Positions 11,549 through 23,964 of a stretch of DNA of 64,000 bases are shown piece by piece. The translations under genes and the position numbers were made by a program. The DNA comes from Papaver somniferum (lineage: Eukaryota > Streptophyta > Magnoliopsida > Ranunculales > Papaveraceae): NCBI RefSeq assembly GCF_003573695.1, contig NC_039358.1:160384920-160448919 (forward strand), given 5' to 3'. Each line of letters begins with the position of its first letter. Position 1 is the stretch's first letter. The notes beneath the pieces are model-generated. The model did no database searches. It was not told where the DNA came from and saw only the letters and a program-made list of their open reading frames with translations.

Positions 11549-12091
11549 GACCAAGGAAGATTGGACACCAAGGAATTCCAAAGCCGAAAATATTCTCAAG
11601 ATATGCAATATATTCCAGATTCGGTTTCCAAAATTCCTGGAAATGCTTTGTCCAAAATAATGACCAAAAATCTCTTGGAAAATCTCCAACTAGCTAATGC
11701 ACATTACTAATTTTCATTTTCCAAAAATAAAATTAAAAAACTTAAATAAAAAATTCTCAATTTATTTTATTCGATCCGGGATTTTCTTCCTTTATCTATT
11801 AAGGAATAACTTTGAACAATTAAAGATAAGCGTTATTGCACATGTTCAAAGTATGTCGACATCCTTACTTTGTAAGTCCTCTTTCATACTTACAATCTTG
11901 AAACCGATTTGCCACAGTTCCAAACAAGTTTAGAAGTGGTTCATCTGACTTTCAAGAACTACGTGATTGATCAAGAACACTCAATCGCAAATCATGGGTT
12001 TCACCGTTCTACCAAAACAAGTTTCGGTTCTACCCTCATGTGAGTATTGTGCATAGTCACACTAGCTTTCCAAAATTCGGTTGACTAGGTA

Positions 12092-12298
12092 CTAGGATCG
12101 GTTCCCCACATATATATGGTATCTAACTTATATGTGTTGCACATGTCCATAGGATCGTTTCCCCTTTGCCTAAAAACGTGTTGCACATGTCCTTAGGATC
12201 GGTTCCCCTTTCTGCTATAAACCTTGTTGCACCTCATACAAGGATCGTCTCCCCTTTGTGATGTACTGCACCTCTTACTAGGATCGGTTCCCCTTTCC
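12092..12298 (-). repeat. Tandem AGGATCGGTTCCCC array in LTR F (five units)
   Basis: Units begin at about 12092, 12150, 12191, 12239 and 12278, each carrying AGGATCG(G/T)(T/C)(T/C)CCCC and most followed by TTT and a GTTGCAC phrase. Spacing is about 40-58 bases. It lies about 550-750 bases upstream of the TATA box, so it is an upstream (U3) array. Confidence 0.8.
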
Positions 12299-13035
12299 CA
12301 TATTTGGTCAGACAAAAAATCACAAACCCGATGATACCATCTCAGGTGATTACTTAAGATCGGTTTTCACTAATAAAAGTCATACCAATACAAAAGTCAG
12401 GCCTTTGTGAATAGTTTTATCAAGAACATAAACAAGTCATGAGCGGTTATACTAATCTCACATATTGTTAGTTCAAAAGATATGCAATGAATAACAATAC
12501 CAATAATGCCTGGCGATTTCTCTTTCGATTCACAAAACAAGTTCATGAATTTACTTCCTTAAAATAAATGTAGAACATTGTTTCCTAGAATGAAATCTTC
12601 TCCTTATACCCATACATAATCACAATAGCATTCAAACGATTATGTTGATGTCTTATCTACAAAGTTTAATGGTTAAGCAATAAACCTCGTATTGTATTCC
12701 TTAATACTATGTCTAACTAGAGTATAATCATTCATGCTTCGCAATTTTGTTTTCAATATGCACGACTTGAAAGATACGTTAGGGAATGAAACAGTTCAAG
12801 TCAAATATCACTAACCTCAAGTGGAAGGATGATGTTGTCGTTGTAGCTCCTTACTTCTTCAAGTCTTCGCAATACTTGTGATGTCTCATATCCTAATACT
12901 TTCAATCTAACCTATACGAAGTTGACTCTAGTACATAATCAAGCGGCTCTTAAAATGAGTTTTGGTTCACTAAAATATGACAACCAAACTTGACATACCA
13001 ATGCTTGGTGGGTTCAACCGAGCTATGCTCTAACA

Positions 13036-13627
13036 GAATTGTTCAGCAAAAATGACAAAATATGAGTTGTCTCACAATGTTTATATCCAACCATGGTTAT
13101 GTATTCTAAACTCTCATTTCAATCATTGAAACATTCCTAGAGGACGTTACATAGTTGTTGTTCACAAACTATTTTTCGTCAAAGCGATTTTCAAGTGATT
13201 GAAACTAATATGACTTTCGTTACTAGTAAAGATGAACTTGGCCAAAGCGAAAGCTTGCCAACACATATTTCGAGAAATAGATAACTGAGATAAACTCAGC
13301 TCGAAATAGTACATGTGCATAATCATAGTCTATATAGCAATACGACTTTTGTCTCAAGATAGGAGATAAAGTATACTTTTGAGTGATAGATAAGTTCAAG
13401 TCTCCACATACATTTTTTGTCGATGAAGTTCCACCAGTTCCTTGAGTAGTTATTCGTTTTTGTATGATTAACACCGTGGAGTCTAGAGCTCAACTACAAT
13501 TTCTATCCTAGTCCGAGACTTAGCTATTAGTAGACTAAAAATCAAGACTTATAGTTTTGGCAACTAAACTTGACACACAAGCTTGAGATAAAAACGCTTG
13601 CGAGTTCGACCGAGAAGTTCTCTAACA
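13036..13627 (-). repeat. A(-) 3' LTR, start portion
   Basis: The minus strand starts TGTTAGAGAACTTCTCGG at 13627, directly after a polypurine tract, and matches the start of the A(+) 3' LTR (53163 onward) for about 550 bases. The solo F LTR interrupts it at 13036. The sequence left of F (before 10209) no longer matches other A LTRs clearly, so the rest is lost, diverged or unrelated. The frame at 13223-13474 is a shadow inside the LTR. Confidence 0.8.
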
Positions 13628-13721
13628 ATCTCCCCCTTTGTCAATTTTTAGTGACAAAACTATCAATACATGTGGAATACAAAATAAATAAACTTTGCAG
13701 CTTCTCTTCCACATGCATGAT
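13628..13721 (-). mobile_element. A(-) internal 3' end with polypurine tract
   Basis: The minus strand reads GACAAAGGGGGAGATTG straight into the LTR start, the polypurine tract that primes plus-strand synthesis. The segment matches 53063-53162 of A(+) and continues, after removal of B, at 35325. Confidence 0.85.
13717..13721. other. Left TSD of element B (ATGAT)
   Basis: ATGAT precedes the B left LTR and is repeated at 35320-35324 after the right LTR. The unoccupied version of this site exists in A(+) near 53070. Confidence 0.9.
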
Positions 13722-15105
13722 TGTAAGGACCCTCAAGCTCGTCAACGTTATTAGACTAGTCGAGAGACGTATTAGCCGATATAACTTGACTAGTTTAACA
13801 TGAATGTTAATTAACAAGAATTAATCTAAAAAATAACAACGATATATATACGAAACTAGTACCGTTAAAGAGATCTCGAAAAGTTACGCATAATGGACTA
13901 CTTAAACTTGTCATTTGGATATCAGACGAAGAATATATCAGAGCATAAGTATGAAGGGAAGATTAGTCATTTTGTAGACAAACCGACTTGGAATCCCTTA
14001 TCCGGAGCGTGGGTGCCTCAGTAATTTCTCGGCCTTATCTTCCCAATTCGAGAGGATAACCTCTCATCTGTTTTTCTTCTTTCTCTTTCTTCTTCTCTCT
14101 TCTTTCGTTCTTCTTCTTCTTATGTTCTTCATCGGTTGATGAAAATTGAGAATTAATTTATGAGTTTGAGTTGTTAGTAAGTTGGTTAAGAATCACGAAG
14201 GGTTATTGATGGTGATGATGTTGGTTAACTCTGAAGAAAAAGAAGATTAAGTTGTTGTTGTAAATCGAATTAGGGGTTTCTGAAGTTAGGGTTTCCGTGG
14301 GTTGAAGATGAATTGATTTAATGATTCGAGTTCTTAGATGAGTTGAGTTGTTGTCAGATGAAGAACAAAAGGGTTGTAGTTGAATTGAATTTATGAAGTC
14401 GTTTTGGAGATGATTTGAGAATTAGAGTTTCCGAAGTTGATTTCGAATTTGATTGAGGATGAATAGGAAGAAGTTAGAAGATGGGTTTGATTGAATTGAA
14501 GAGTTGAATAGGTGTTGTGATTTTGAATTGGGAATTGAGAATCGTTATAGGGTTCATATGAGGTTGATGATAATGATGAGCATTGCTGAGATGATTTGAT
14601 GAATCAGAGGGTAAAGAGGAATTGATTTCAAATGCTTGAGCAAGGTTAATTAAAGGTACTCGTTCTTGTTAGCTGATTTTGTAGAATTACTCACTATCTC
14701 TATTAAGATTATGTGATTATTTATGAAGCTGAGTATTGGAGTGGGGTTATAAGTTTCTCAATGAATTAAGTATTCTGATAGATATTTAGGTATGTAATGA
14801 AACTGCGAAAATACTTGAGATGAATTGCAGGGTATTTGTATCAATTGAGTTAACTACATAGTTTGTGTAAATGTTGTCCGGGTTAAATTACAAGAGACTC
14901 GAATGGTTCATGTAGTTGCTTGTAATGGTAGTTGTGATATGAGTTTGGAACTGAAGTGCACATGGAGTCTTAATGGTATGGTATTGCTGAAATTGGAGAT
15001 CCAATTGTAAGTAAGGGATCTGGTGGTTGTATTGAACCGAACTTGGTGATGCTGTAATGCAGAGAGGCAGTCTGGAATGTAAAATTTGTTATTCTTTGTG
15101 AAATT

Positions 15106-17461
15106 TGAAAAAACGGGGGTCTAACAACACCACCCAATATTTCGCTTAGCAATCTGTATGAACAAACTCCAATATACTTTTTATGAGAATCGACTAGACA
15201 GTTAGACTCAATCAATAAAAAGATATATCAAAGAGTTTATATCTCAATCTCTCGATTTGATCTTTACCAAATCTGCGAGTCTTTATTAAAGAGAGATAAC
15301 TTGGACGGTACCAAATACCAATGTCCAAGGATCAATCAACAACCAAAGGTTGGATTTCCAATCGATGATCTTTAACGCACAACCTATATTATTTCAATTA
15401 TATAAAAAATATAATGCGGAAAAGAAATAACACAGACACCAGAAATTTTGTTAACGAGGAAACCGCAAATGCAGAAAAACTCCGGGACCTAGTCCCGATT
15501 GAATACACACTGTATTAAGCCGCTACAGACACTAGCCTACTACAAGATAACTTCGGACTGGACTATAGTTGAACCCCAATCAGTATCCCACTAATTCAAG
15601 GTACAGTTGTACTCCTACGTCTCTGATCCCAACAGGACACTGCGCACTTGATTCCCTTAGCTGATCTCACCCACAACTAAGAGTTGCTGCAACCCAAAAT
15701 CGCAGACTTGATAATAAACAAATCTGTCTCACACAGAAAAGTCTATCAAAGGATAAATCTGTCTCCCACAGAAAACCCTAGTTTTTGTTCCGTCTTAAGA
15801 TATAAAATCAAGGTGAACAGGAACCAATTGATAATACGGTCTTATATTCCCGAAGAACAACCTAGATTAATCAATCACCTCTCAACAATCCTTCTTGACT
15901 ACACAAGCGGTTTGTCGAGGAATCACAAACAGTGAGACGAAGATGTTTGTGACTTCTTTATCTTGCCTATCGGATAACTCTCACGATCTCAAGCCAATCA
16001 ATAGATTGTATTCGTACGATAGAAGATGCAAGATCAGATCACACAACTACGATAAAAGTAATATCGGTCTGGCTTCACAATCCCAATGAAGTCTTTAAGT
16101 CGTTAACCTGGTTTTAGAGAAGAAAACCAAAGGTTAAAGGAGAATAGACTCTAGCGAGCGCACTAGTATCACACAGACGTGTGGGGATTAGTTTTGCACA
16201 ATGCTATATGTCTCCTATATATAGTCTTCAAATCAGGGTTTTGCCTTAGTTACAAAGCAATCCATATTCACCGTTATATGAAAACCTGATTTAGATTCAA
16301 GCTAATATTTTTCAACTGGTAGATCGAAAACTTAGCTTGTCACACACACTTGGGTATACGTTTACTGGATTTGTGAAAACCATGCCCAAACGTGTACATG
16401 TATGTTGGTTCAACATAGTAACCCAAAAGGTTAACCATATGAGCATTTCATATTAACCTAGTTCTTCTTCATCATAACTAGTTCAATTGACTCAAATGAA
16501 CTAGTTAGAGAGTTGTTCAATTTCTATGAGATCTTATGTAATTACACAAGACATAATTGAAACAAAGATGAGATGAATCGGCTTATGAACTTTATAGACA
16601 CGGTTTTCATAAAGCATTCCTTAGTAATTGAAGTTTCATGTTCAGAGCACATCTTTAGATCATAACCACTTAAGCTCACAAACAAGTTCGCGGAATTAAG
16701 GCAACCGACAGAGTTTTCCAAACTCAGCAGAAAATCTCGGCAAAGAGGCTTCCGCCAGTTCGCGGACTGAGTTCGCGGACTAAACACGCAAACGAGTTTT
16801 ATGGAAAATTCCAGCAAAAATTATCGGTAAGAGAACTTCCATTAGTTCGCGGACTGGGTTCGCGGACGTGGAAAATCCAATTCCTCCGGTTTCATGACTT
16901 TCGTTAAGGAATACATGGTTATGTAATCTAAGCTCTCATACCAATCATTGAGACATTCTCAGAGGACGTTATATAGCCGTTATTCACAGACTGTTTCACG
17001 TCAGAGCAATTCTCAAAGTAATTGAAACTTTTCATGACTTTCGTCACTAAGTGAAGATAAACTTGATCAAAGCGAAACGCTTTACGAACACACGATTCGA
17101 GAAAAAGATAAGTAGTGAATACTCAGCTCGAAATGTCAAAATGTGTATGATCCAGTCTATATAGCATACGACTTCTTGTCTGATAAGAAGTAAGAGATAA
17201 AATAAATAGACTTTTGAGTGATTGACAAGTTCAAGTCTCCACATACCTTTTTGTTGATGAAGTTCCACGGTTTCTTGAGTAGATCTCGTCATTGTATGAT
17301 GAATCGCCATGAAGCTCTTGAGCTCAACTACACTTTTCTATCATAGTCCGAGACTTAGCTATAATAGACTAGAAATCAAGACTCATAGTTTTGATCACTA
17401 ACATTGACAAACATGCTTGATATAACAACGTATGCGAGGTCGACCGAGGTATGCTCTAACA
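15106..17461 (-). mobile_element. Solo A-type (Sirevirus-like) LTR inserted in the B left LTR
   Basis: A 2.36-kb unit, starting TGTTAGAGCATACCTCGG on the minus strand at 17461 and ending ...CCCCGTTTTTTCA at 15106. AAATT flanks it on both sides (15101-15105 and 17462-17466). The B right LTR shows the unoccupied site GTGAAATTGAATTG near 23440. A TATA-like run (TATATATA) is at 16216-16223. Its middle carries repeated AGTTCGCGGAC text (16683-16867), at the place where other A/G LTRs carry GTACGCGTAC text. Confidence 0.92.
16216..16223 (-). promoter_or_regulatory. TATA box of the solo A-type LTR
   Basis: The minus strand reads GACTATATATAGGAG, matching the position of GACTATATAAAGGAG in the A(+) 3' LTR at 54367. 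Confidence 0.55.
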
Positions 17462-18019
17462 AAATTGAATTGTGGAAGTGTTGCAGGTGCAATGGTTGGA
17501 TTGCTGGTACAAGATGAGGTTGGTTAATTGGTGGGCATATGCTGAGTTACAAATATAGCTAATGGTAGTTAAGGGTTGTGAACTGAATATAGTGGATTGA
17601 ATGGTTGGTTTAACTGAAACAATAAGCATTGTGTGTATGTGTTAGTATGTTGGTGTTGGTACTGTAAGAAATGTGAAGTTGTAGAGCTAGAGTTAATTGA
17701 TGCAAAGACAGGGTGATTGTATTACAAGGAATGGGTTATGGTAGGTGTGGTGTTCTGTATGTTGTTGTTGTGAGTGTTGTTGATGTTACTTAGGGTTGGA
17801 GTTGTCATTAGTGATTGCTGTGAAAGCTTGGAACTGCTAGTGCTGCAGGTAAACTTAGTTTACATTTGTAATTGAAATTCAAAGTCATTTAAGAATGAAT
17901 GTATAATTTTAGTTGGTAGATTTGAAATGTTAATGAAGTAGAGTTGGAAATGAAACTATGACAGCAGAGAGTTAGGCATGTGCAAGGGCCTTGGTTTGTT
18001 TAACCTCAATCAGTCTTGT

Positions 18020-18155
18020 GGACTGAGTTGACTCACCGATTTTCCCTGACTTGACCTGAGTTAAACCCTTGACCGATTTGACTCAGTGGACCATTTGACT
18101 TTGATCTTGACTTAGACGTTGACTGTTAGCTGACCATTGACCGTTAGTGACTGTT
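18020..18155 (+). promoter_or_regulatory. Cluster of TTGAC (W-box-like) motifs in the B left LTR
   Basis: Eight TTGAC cores lie in about 130 bases, for example CCCTTGACCG, ATTTGACTC and CATTGACCG. The right LTR copy (31450-31560) has lost about 30 bases of this cluster. It lies roughly 600-700 bases before a TATA-like TATATAAG at 18746. WRKY binding is inference. Confidence 0.4.
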
Positions 18156-18787
18156 AGATTGGTGGACTTGGGCTTAGGGCCAGTCTTACTAGTTTGATGA
18201 TTTGGACCACTTATGGTCCGAAATAGTCTTTGGTTTCTTTTACAAAGTTGTAGATATTCATAAGACTTATCTGGTGGACCAGAGAAACAACCTAATTGAA
18301 TTATTAAGCCTTTAGATATACAAAAGATGGATAATGAAGATGTTTAGAACCATAAATGGGCTTAGAACCATTAGATAGATTTCTATGATTCTTGAGTGAG
18401 CCTTTTTGGATAGATTCTTAGAGTTCTTGTGTGATTAACAGTTAGTCTTTATTAACAACGATCGATTCAAAGGATGAACCAGTGGATCGTGAATCTCGAG
18501 GTAGGCGTGGCTTGTCATCAAAAGAGGTGGGAATACATTTAACTCTTTTGTAACCGTTGATGTTTCCTTTATAAAAGTTTATGTTTAACAAACTCATGCA
18601 TTGTTCGTTTATGCATTCCATGCATTGTTTAATTTGAATTCTGACAGTTCTGTTATTTCTTTCAATCTTTCCATTGTTTGGAAAGTAACGGTAATGGTTG
18701 GTTCGTCTTTATGAATTGTTGGGAAATAAGAATTTCCTTATGTGGTATATAAGATACGCTCCTTCATTTATACTTTCACGCACATTT

Positions 18788-18968
18788 GGGTGTGTAATTG
18801 TCACCCAGTATATCTAGCTGTGTAATTGTCACCAATATTACGGGTGTATACATTCACCTACAGACTATCTAGGTGTGTAATTGTCACCAGTATTATGGTG
18901 TGTAAATGTCACCACAGAAATAATTGTTGGTGTGTAATTGTCACCAATCCGGTGTGTAAATGTCACCA
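18788..18968 (+). repeat. GGTGTGTAATTGTCACC array in the B left LTR
   Basis: Seven units of GGTGTGTAATTGTCACC or close variants (GGTGTGTAAATGTCACC, GGGTGTATACATTCACC). Each has GGTG/CACC arms around AATT, an imperfect palindrome. It lies downstream of the TATATAAG at 18746-18753, so if that is the promoter the array is in the transcribed leader. Confidence 0.8.
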
Positions 18969-19467
18969 CTGAAATAAAGAAGGAGTTAGTTCCATATACA
19001 TGTTGTTTAATTTAGTGTGTTGGTTGTCTTTTAATATTTGGGAAAACATGGATTGTGTTTCCAAATCATGTCAATGATTACTTAAAAGTTAGATGTTATT
19101 TCCATTGGGCACCCCTTTTAGGGATGATGTGCTCACTCGTTCCCACTTCAGTTTTTCAGTTATCAAAAGAATCGGTACGCATGAAGATATCCGTTTTTGT
19201 ATTTTAACGTTTGGGCGAATCGAAGATGTTTATTTATTGTTTATATTTTGTATTGTTTGTTAATTTTTTAAACAACACATTATTGTATTCTTATCACTTG
19301 AGAGATTTTCATTTATGTAATATCAGAGTGTTGGGTTAGTTTTGGGTTAAGTTTTGTAGAAGATTTCTAAATTGAATTATTAAGTTTATGATTTAGATCC
19401 TTAGCGCCACTCTGTTCAGTTAATATCTTGAATTAGTCAGTTGCTTGCTTTGGGGGCGCTACAATGT

Positions 19468-19479
19468 TGGTACCAGAGC
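19468..19479 (+). other. Primer-binding site of element B (tRNA-Met type)
   Basis: TGGTACCAGAGC lies four bases after the LTR end. It differs from the usual TGGTATCAGAGC at one base. Confidence 0.75.
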
Positions 19480-20170
19480 TCACTATTAGATCTTAAATGG
19501 GAAAATATAGGAATAGCCAGTGCCAGTTAGTGAACTAGATTAGTTTAGAACTGAGTTGGGTTGTGAGATAAATATTAATCACTAAAACATATCAATAATT
19601 AAAAGAATTATTTGATTGATTGATTTGTTTGTTTGTTTGGTGTTTGTATTGAAGTAAAAATAATAGGGCACACCAATAACTTTAGCTAATAGATAGTAGA
19701 GAATAATTAGCCTAAAAAGTGTGAATACGTAGATAATTCAATACTAAAAATAATAAGATTAATGTTATTGATAAATCTTGTAAGTCACATAGGAGCTTAT
19801 TGAATACCTTGACTTATAGGTGGATTCAACCATTTATAATTACATAAATGTTAATAATATTATTGGGACTCAACAATACTTGTAAGAGTAGTTAGAAACC
19901 ATCCATGTTAATAATAAAAATATTATAATAGTAATTACAAATGAAAATAATAGCTATAATAATTTTAAGAAAGTAATGTTAGCATTTGTCAATTAATATC
20001 ATTTTGAACTTAACTTAACTAAAATTTCAATAAAGATATATGACGATTAAAATAATAATTATGTTTGAAATTAATAACGCTCATCTACGGTTAAAATTTT
20101 ATAAATTAACCTAATGAAAAAAAAATAATTTAAAAATATATCCCTTAACTTGGTCCTTAAAGAAGAAAAA
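19480..20170 (+). other. B leader region, no gene seen
   Basis: AT-rich non-coding stretch after the primer site; its first 200 bases match the leader of element C (1-227, minus strand). No ORF or RNA gene recognised. Confidence 0.6.
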
Positions 20171-20175
20171 TAAAA

Positions 20176-21170
20176 TCAATCACTGCCCTTGGTCGGTAGC
20201 CTAGCAACAAGCTGGGCTCCAAGACCTCTCTGAATAGCAATGCCTAATCTATGAAAAATAAATCTACCAAAACCACTACTAGCGTCATTATAAACCATAC
20301 AATTATTAAGACGCTTGAAAAAACATACAGTATCGTCGCCAAGCTCACCTGAATTAGTAAAGGACAAAACACCCAGACCATAGCCCAAAGAAGTACACTT
20401 GTCCAAATACTTAGTGCGTTTTCTTGAAACTACCTTAGAAATTGCCTTTCCTGGGACAAATGAGCTCACGCCATCACCTGTGAAGGGCGAGACGCCAGTG
20501 ACATCCATACAAACATCTCGGCCATTTTCCCAATTTCCCAATTGAGAACAAGAATGTCCGCATGTCTAAAGTATATGTCATTATCTGACTGAATACCAAG
20601 AGACACTTCCTTACGCGCAAGAACATTAGCCTTGTAACAAATGTCAAAAGGCATATCTCGAACAACATCATGTCGAAACTTGCTCCCAACGTATTTGGCA
20701 CAATGAAGCGCATGGTCTCCAAAGATGTCCATGGGTCGTTTACAGCTAGAACATAAGCCATTCTCAACAAACAAAGGGATACCAAGTCTATAACACAAAA
20801 CGGCTTGGAACTGTCTAGGACCGAGGCACTGATTAATCCCACTAATAGGTACCGCTAGTAAATAATCCTGAGCGTGCTTGATACGGTTACACTGCCATAA
20901 AATGGAATCTCTCGCAGACATATGAAATTGGTCTGGGATTTGCTTCTTAATTGCATCAAAATAAGTGAGTGCCAGGGCGTGCATGGAAGAGGGGCAGTAT
21001 TATCAATACAATAAGAAGAACGTAATCTGCATACCTGGATAAAGTTCTGAAGAGCCAACTGATGAGCAGAGCCTGTGTTTGCTGAGAATAAGTTGCCAAA
21101 GATCAACTTCTGCACAAAAGCTGTCTGACTCTGAGACGCAAGGTAGCAGTAGGCACGAGTATCAAAAAGT
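20176..21170 (-). pseudogene. Antisense fragment of a reverse-transcriptase-type protein C-terminus inside B
   Basis: On the strand opposite to B, two overlapping frames (20466-20984 and 20176-20541) together give a familiar plant retroelement C-terminal layout. It starts with FDAIKKQIPDQFHMS, then CSSCKRPMDIFGDHALHC, a CX2C...HX4C zinc-knuckle-like block, then KFRHDVVRD, RHADILVLNW, DVTGVSPFTG, GYGLGVLSF and ends QRGLGAQLVARLPT. In layout it resembles the CCHC plus PD-(D/E)XK-like tail seen in early-branching non-LTR elements; I am not certain of the clade. A frameshift near 20470-20540 and an upstream shift near 20985 show decay. Being antisense to B and without its own ends, it is probably a captured or inserted fragment. 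Confidence 0.65.
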
Positions 21171-22050
21171 GAAGATATAATGAAGCCAAAATATATACTT
21201 TGCGTTTAAACTAGATATTTAATATGGTACTTAGGCATTAGACATAAAAAGTGGAGATATAGTGTATAAAATTAAAAGACTTGACTTGTTAGTAATTTGA
21301 CCGAAATTATCTTTAGTCTAACAAATGATTCAGTAAATCTTTAAAATGAAGCGAATATACATGAAATGATAATAACAGTATTCAGATGCTTAGTATAATA
21401 TTATAATTAAAAGAAAATAAATTTATATTTTAATAGGATGATTTACATTAATAGCAAAACATTAAAGACTATTAGGATATATTATAATTTTATGCAAACT
21501 CAAACCATATTAAATTACCAACACCAATATTTAACAAGATATAGTATACGGATTCGAGATGAATAAATAAAAATTTGTTATATCAATCCTTACGTAAATG
21601 TAAAACTATTTTTTTTAGAAGATTAATCCAGCACTGGGGAATAGTGAAGGTTGTGTTTTCTCTGTTCGTAGGAAGGCATTGTTGGACTTGGCCAACCTTG
21701 ACAGGGCAACTGCATTCAGAGATGACCGATTGTAGAAGTTTGGTATAACTCTTTAGGAAACCGATAGATATAATTTCACTTAGCAAGATTCGTAGGATTC
21801 TTCCGTGAAGTTAGAGACATATATCTTATAAAATAGGAATTAGCGTAAGAAACTTAGACTTCCTATTTGGCAGAACTTAAATCAGCATAGTTGGACCTAG
21901 AGCCACAAATTTTAGTTGTATAAAGCCATCTAGGTTCGTGCTTTGTTTCGTGTTGTTTTTGCGCTTAGCCAAGAGATGGAATTATTCTTTAAGGTGGGGA
22001 GATTTTGAAGACCGGAAGGATGGTTTGATTTTCGAGGACGAAAATATATA
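21171..22050 (+). other. B internal 3' region, no gene seen
   Basis: AT-rich text with no supported ORF. The last 60 bases contain the TTCGAGGACGAAAA phrase that in autonomous plant gypsy elements lies at the very end of pol, suggesting that only the 3' stub of a former pol region is kept. Confidence 0.5.
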
Positions 22051-22062
22051 AAGTGGGGAGAA
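22051..22062 (+). other. Polypurine tract of element B
   Basis: AAGTGGGGAGAA lies directly before the TG of the right LTR. Confidence 0.75.
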
Positions 22063-23959
22063 TGTAAGGACCCTCAAACTCGTCAACGTTATTAGACTAG
22101 TCAAGAGACGTATTAGACGATAATAACTCGACTGGTTTAACAGGAACGTTAATTAATAGGAATTAATCTAACAAATAACAACGATCTACGAAACTAGTAC
22201 CGCTAAAGAAGTATCGAAAAGTTACGCAGAATTGACTACTTCAACTTTTCATTTGGATATCAGACGAAGAAGATATCAGAGCATGAGTATGAAGGGAAGA
22301 TTAGTCATTTTGTAAAACCGATTTGGAAGCCCTTATCCGGAGCGTGGGTGCCTCAGTAATTTCTCGGCCTTATCTTCCCAATTCGAGAGGATAACCTCTC
22401 ATCTGTTTTTCTTCTTTCTCTTTCTTCTTCTCTCTTCTTTCGTTCTTCTTCTTTTTATGCTCTTTATCGGTTGATGAAAATTGAGAATCAATTTATGAGT
22501 TTGAGTTGTTAGTAAGTTGGTTAAGAATCACGAAGGGTTATTGATGGTGATGATGTTGGTTAACTCTGAAGAAAAAGAAGATTAAGTTGTTGTTGTAAAT
22601 CGAATTAGGGGTTTCTGAAGTTAGGGTTTTCGTGGGTTGAAGATGAATTGATTGAATGAATTCGAGTTCTTAGATGAATTGAGTTGTTGTCAGATGAAGA
22701 ACAAAAGGGTTGTAGTTGAATTGAATTTCTGAAGTCCATTTTGGAGATGATTTGAGAATTAGGGTTTCCGAAGTTGATTTCGAATTCGATTGAGGATGAA
22801 TCGGAAGAAGTTAGAAGATGGGTTTGATTGAATTGAAGAGTTGAATATGTGTTGTGATTTTGAATTGGGAATTAGGAATCGTTCTAGGGTTCATCTAAGG
22901 TTGATGATAATGATGAGCATTGCTGAGATGATTTGATGAATCAGAGGGTAAAGAGGAATTGATTTCAAATTCTTGAGCAAGGTTAATTAAAGGTACTCGT
23001 TCTTGTAAGTTGATTTTGTAGAATTACTCACTATTTCTATTAAGCTTATGTGATAATTTATGAAGCTGAGTCTTGGAGTGGGGTTATAAGTTTCTCAATG
23101 AATTAAGTATTCTGATAGATATTTAGGTACGTAATGAAACTGTGAAAATACTTGAGATGAATTGCAGGGTATTTGTATCAATTGAGTTAACTACAGAGTT
23201 TGTGTAAATGTTGTCTGGGTTAAATTACAAGAGACTTGAATGGTTCATGTAGTTGCTTGTAATGGTGGCAGTGATATGAGTTTGGAACTGAAGTGCACAT
23301 GGAGTCTTAATGTTACGGTATTGCTGAAATTGGAGATCGAATTGTAAGTAAGGGATCTGGTGGTTGTATTGAACCGAACTTGGTGATGCTGTAATGCAGA
23401 GAGGCAGTCTGGAATGTAAAAGTTGTTATTCTTTGTGAAATTGAATTGTGGAAGTGTTGCAGGTGCAATGGTTGGATTGCTGGTACAAGATGTGGTTGGT
23501 TAATTGGTGGGCATATGCTGAGTTACAGATATAGCTAATGGTAGTTAAGGGTTGCGAACTGAATCTAGTGGATTGAATGGTGGGTTTAACTGAAACAATA
23601 AGCATTCTGTGTATGTGTTAGTATGTTGGTGTTGGTACTGTAAGAAATATGAAGTTGTAGAGCTAGAGTTAATTGATGCAAAGACAGGGTGATTTTATTA
23701 CAAGGAATGGGTTATGGTAGGTTTGGTGTTCTGTATGTTGCTGTTGTGAATGTTGTTGATGTTACTTAGGGTTGGAGTTGTCGTTAGTGATTGCTGTGAA
23801 AGCTTGGAACCGCTAGTGTTGCAGGTAAACTTAGTTTCCATTTGTAATTGAAATTCAAAGTCGTTTAAGAATGAATGTATAATTTTAGTTGGTAGATTTG
23901 AAATGTTAATAAAGTAGAGTTGGAAATGAAACCATGACAGCAGAGAGTTTGGCCTGTGC

Positions 23960-23964
23960 AAGGG
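23960..23964. other. Left TSD of element D (AAGGG)
   Basis: AAGGG before D recurs at 31417-31421. The B left LTR has the empty site GTGCAAGGGCCTTGG near 17986. Confidence 0.9.

Larger units (their letters stand above)
10209..13035 (-). mobile_element. F-solo: solo LTR of a Sirevirus-like element
   Basis: A 2.83-kb unit that on the minus strand starts TGTTAGAGCATAGCTCGG at 13035 and ends at 10209 with the complement of TGAAAAGACAAGGGTACC. It matches both LTRs of F1 (36531-39319, 43206-46035) along its length. Flanks carry the perfect 5-bp duplication GAATT, and no interior or second LTR is present, so it is a solo LTR left by LTR-LTR recombination. It lies inside an A-type LTR fragment. A TATA box (TATAAATA) lies at 11541-11548 on the minus strand. 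ORFs inside are chance. Confidence 0.9.
13722..19463 (+). repeat. B left (5') LTR, interrupted by a solo A-type LTR
   Basis: Starts TGTAAGGACCCTCAAGC and ends GGGGGCGCTACA. Without the insert at 15106-17466 it is about 3.38 kb and aligns along its length with the right LTR. A pyrimidine-rich tract (about 14069-14120) lies near the start. No gene is inside. Confidence 0.88.

Noticed and set aside
13223..13474. Minus-strand frame in the A(-) LTR and similar frame at 17047-17310
   Set aside because: Both are shadows of the conserved start part of A-type LTRs and do not continue as a coding unit.
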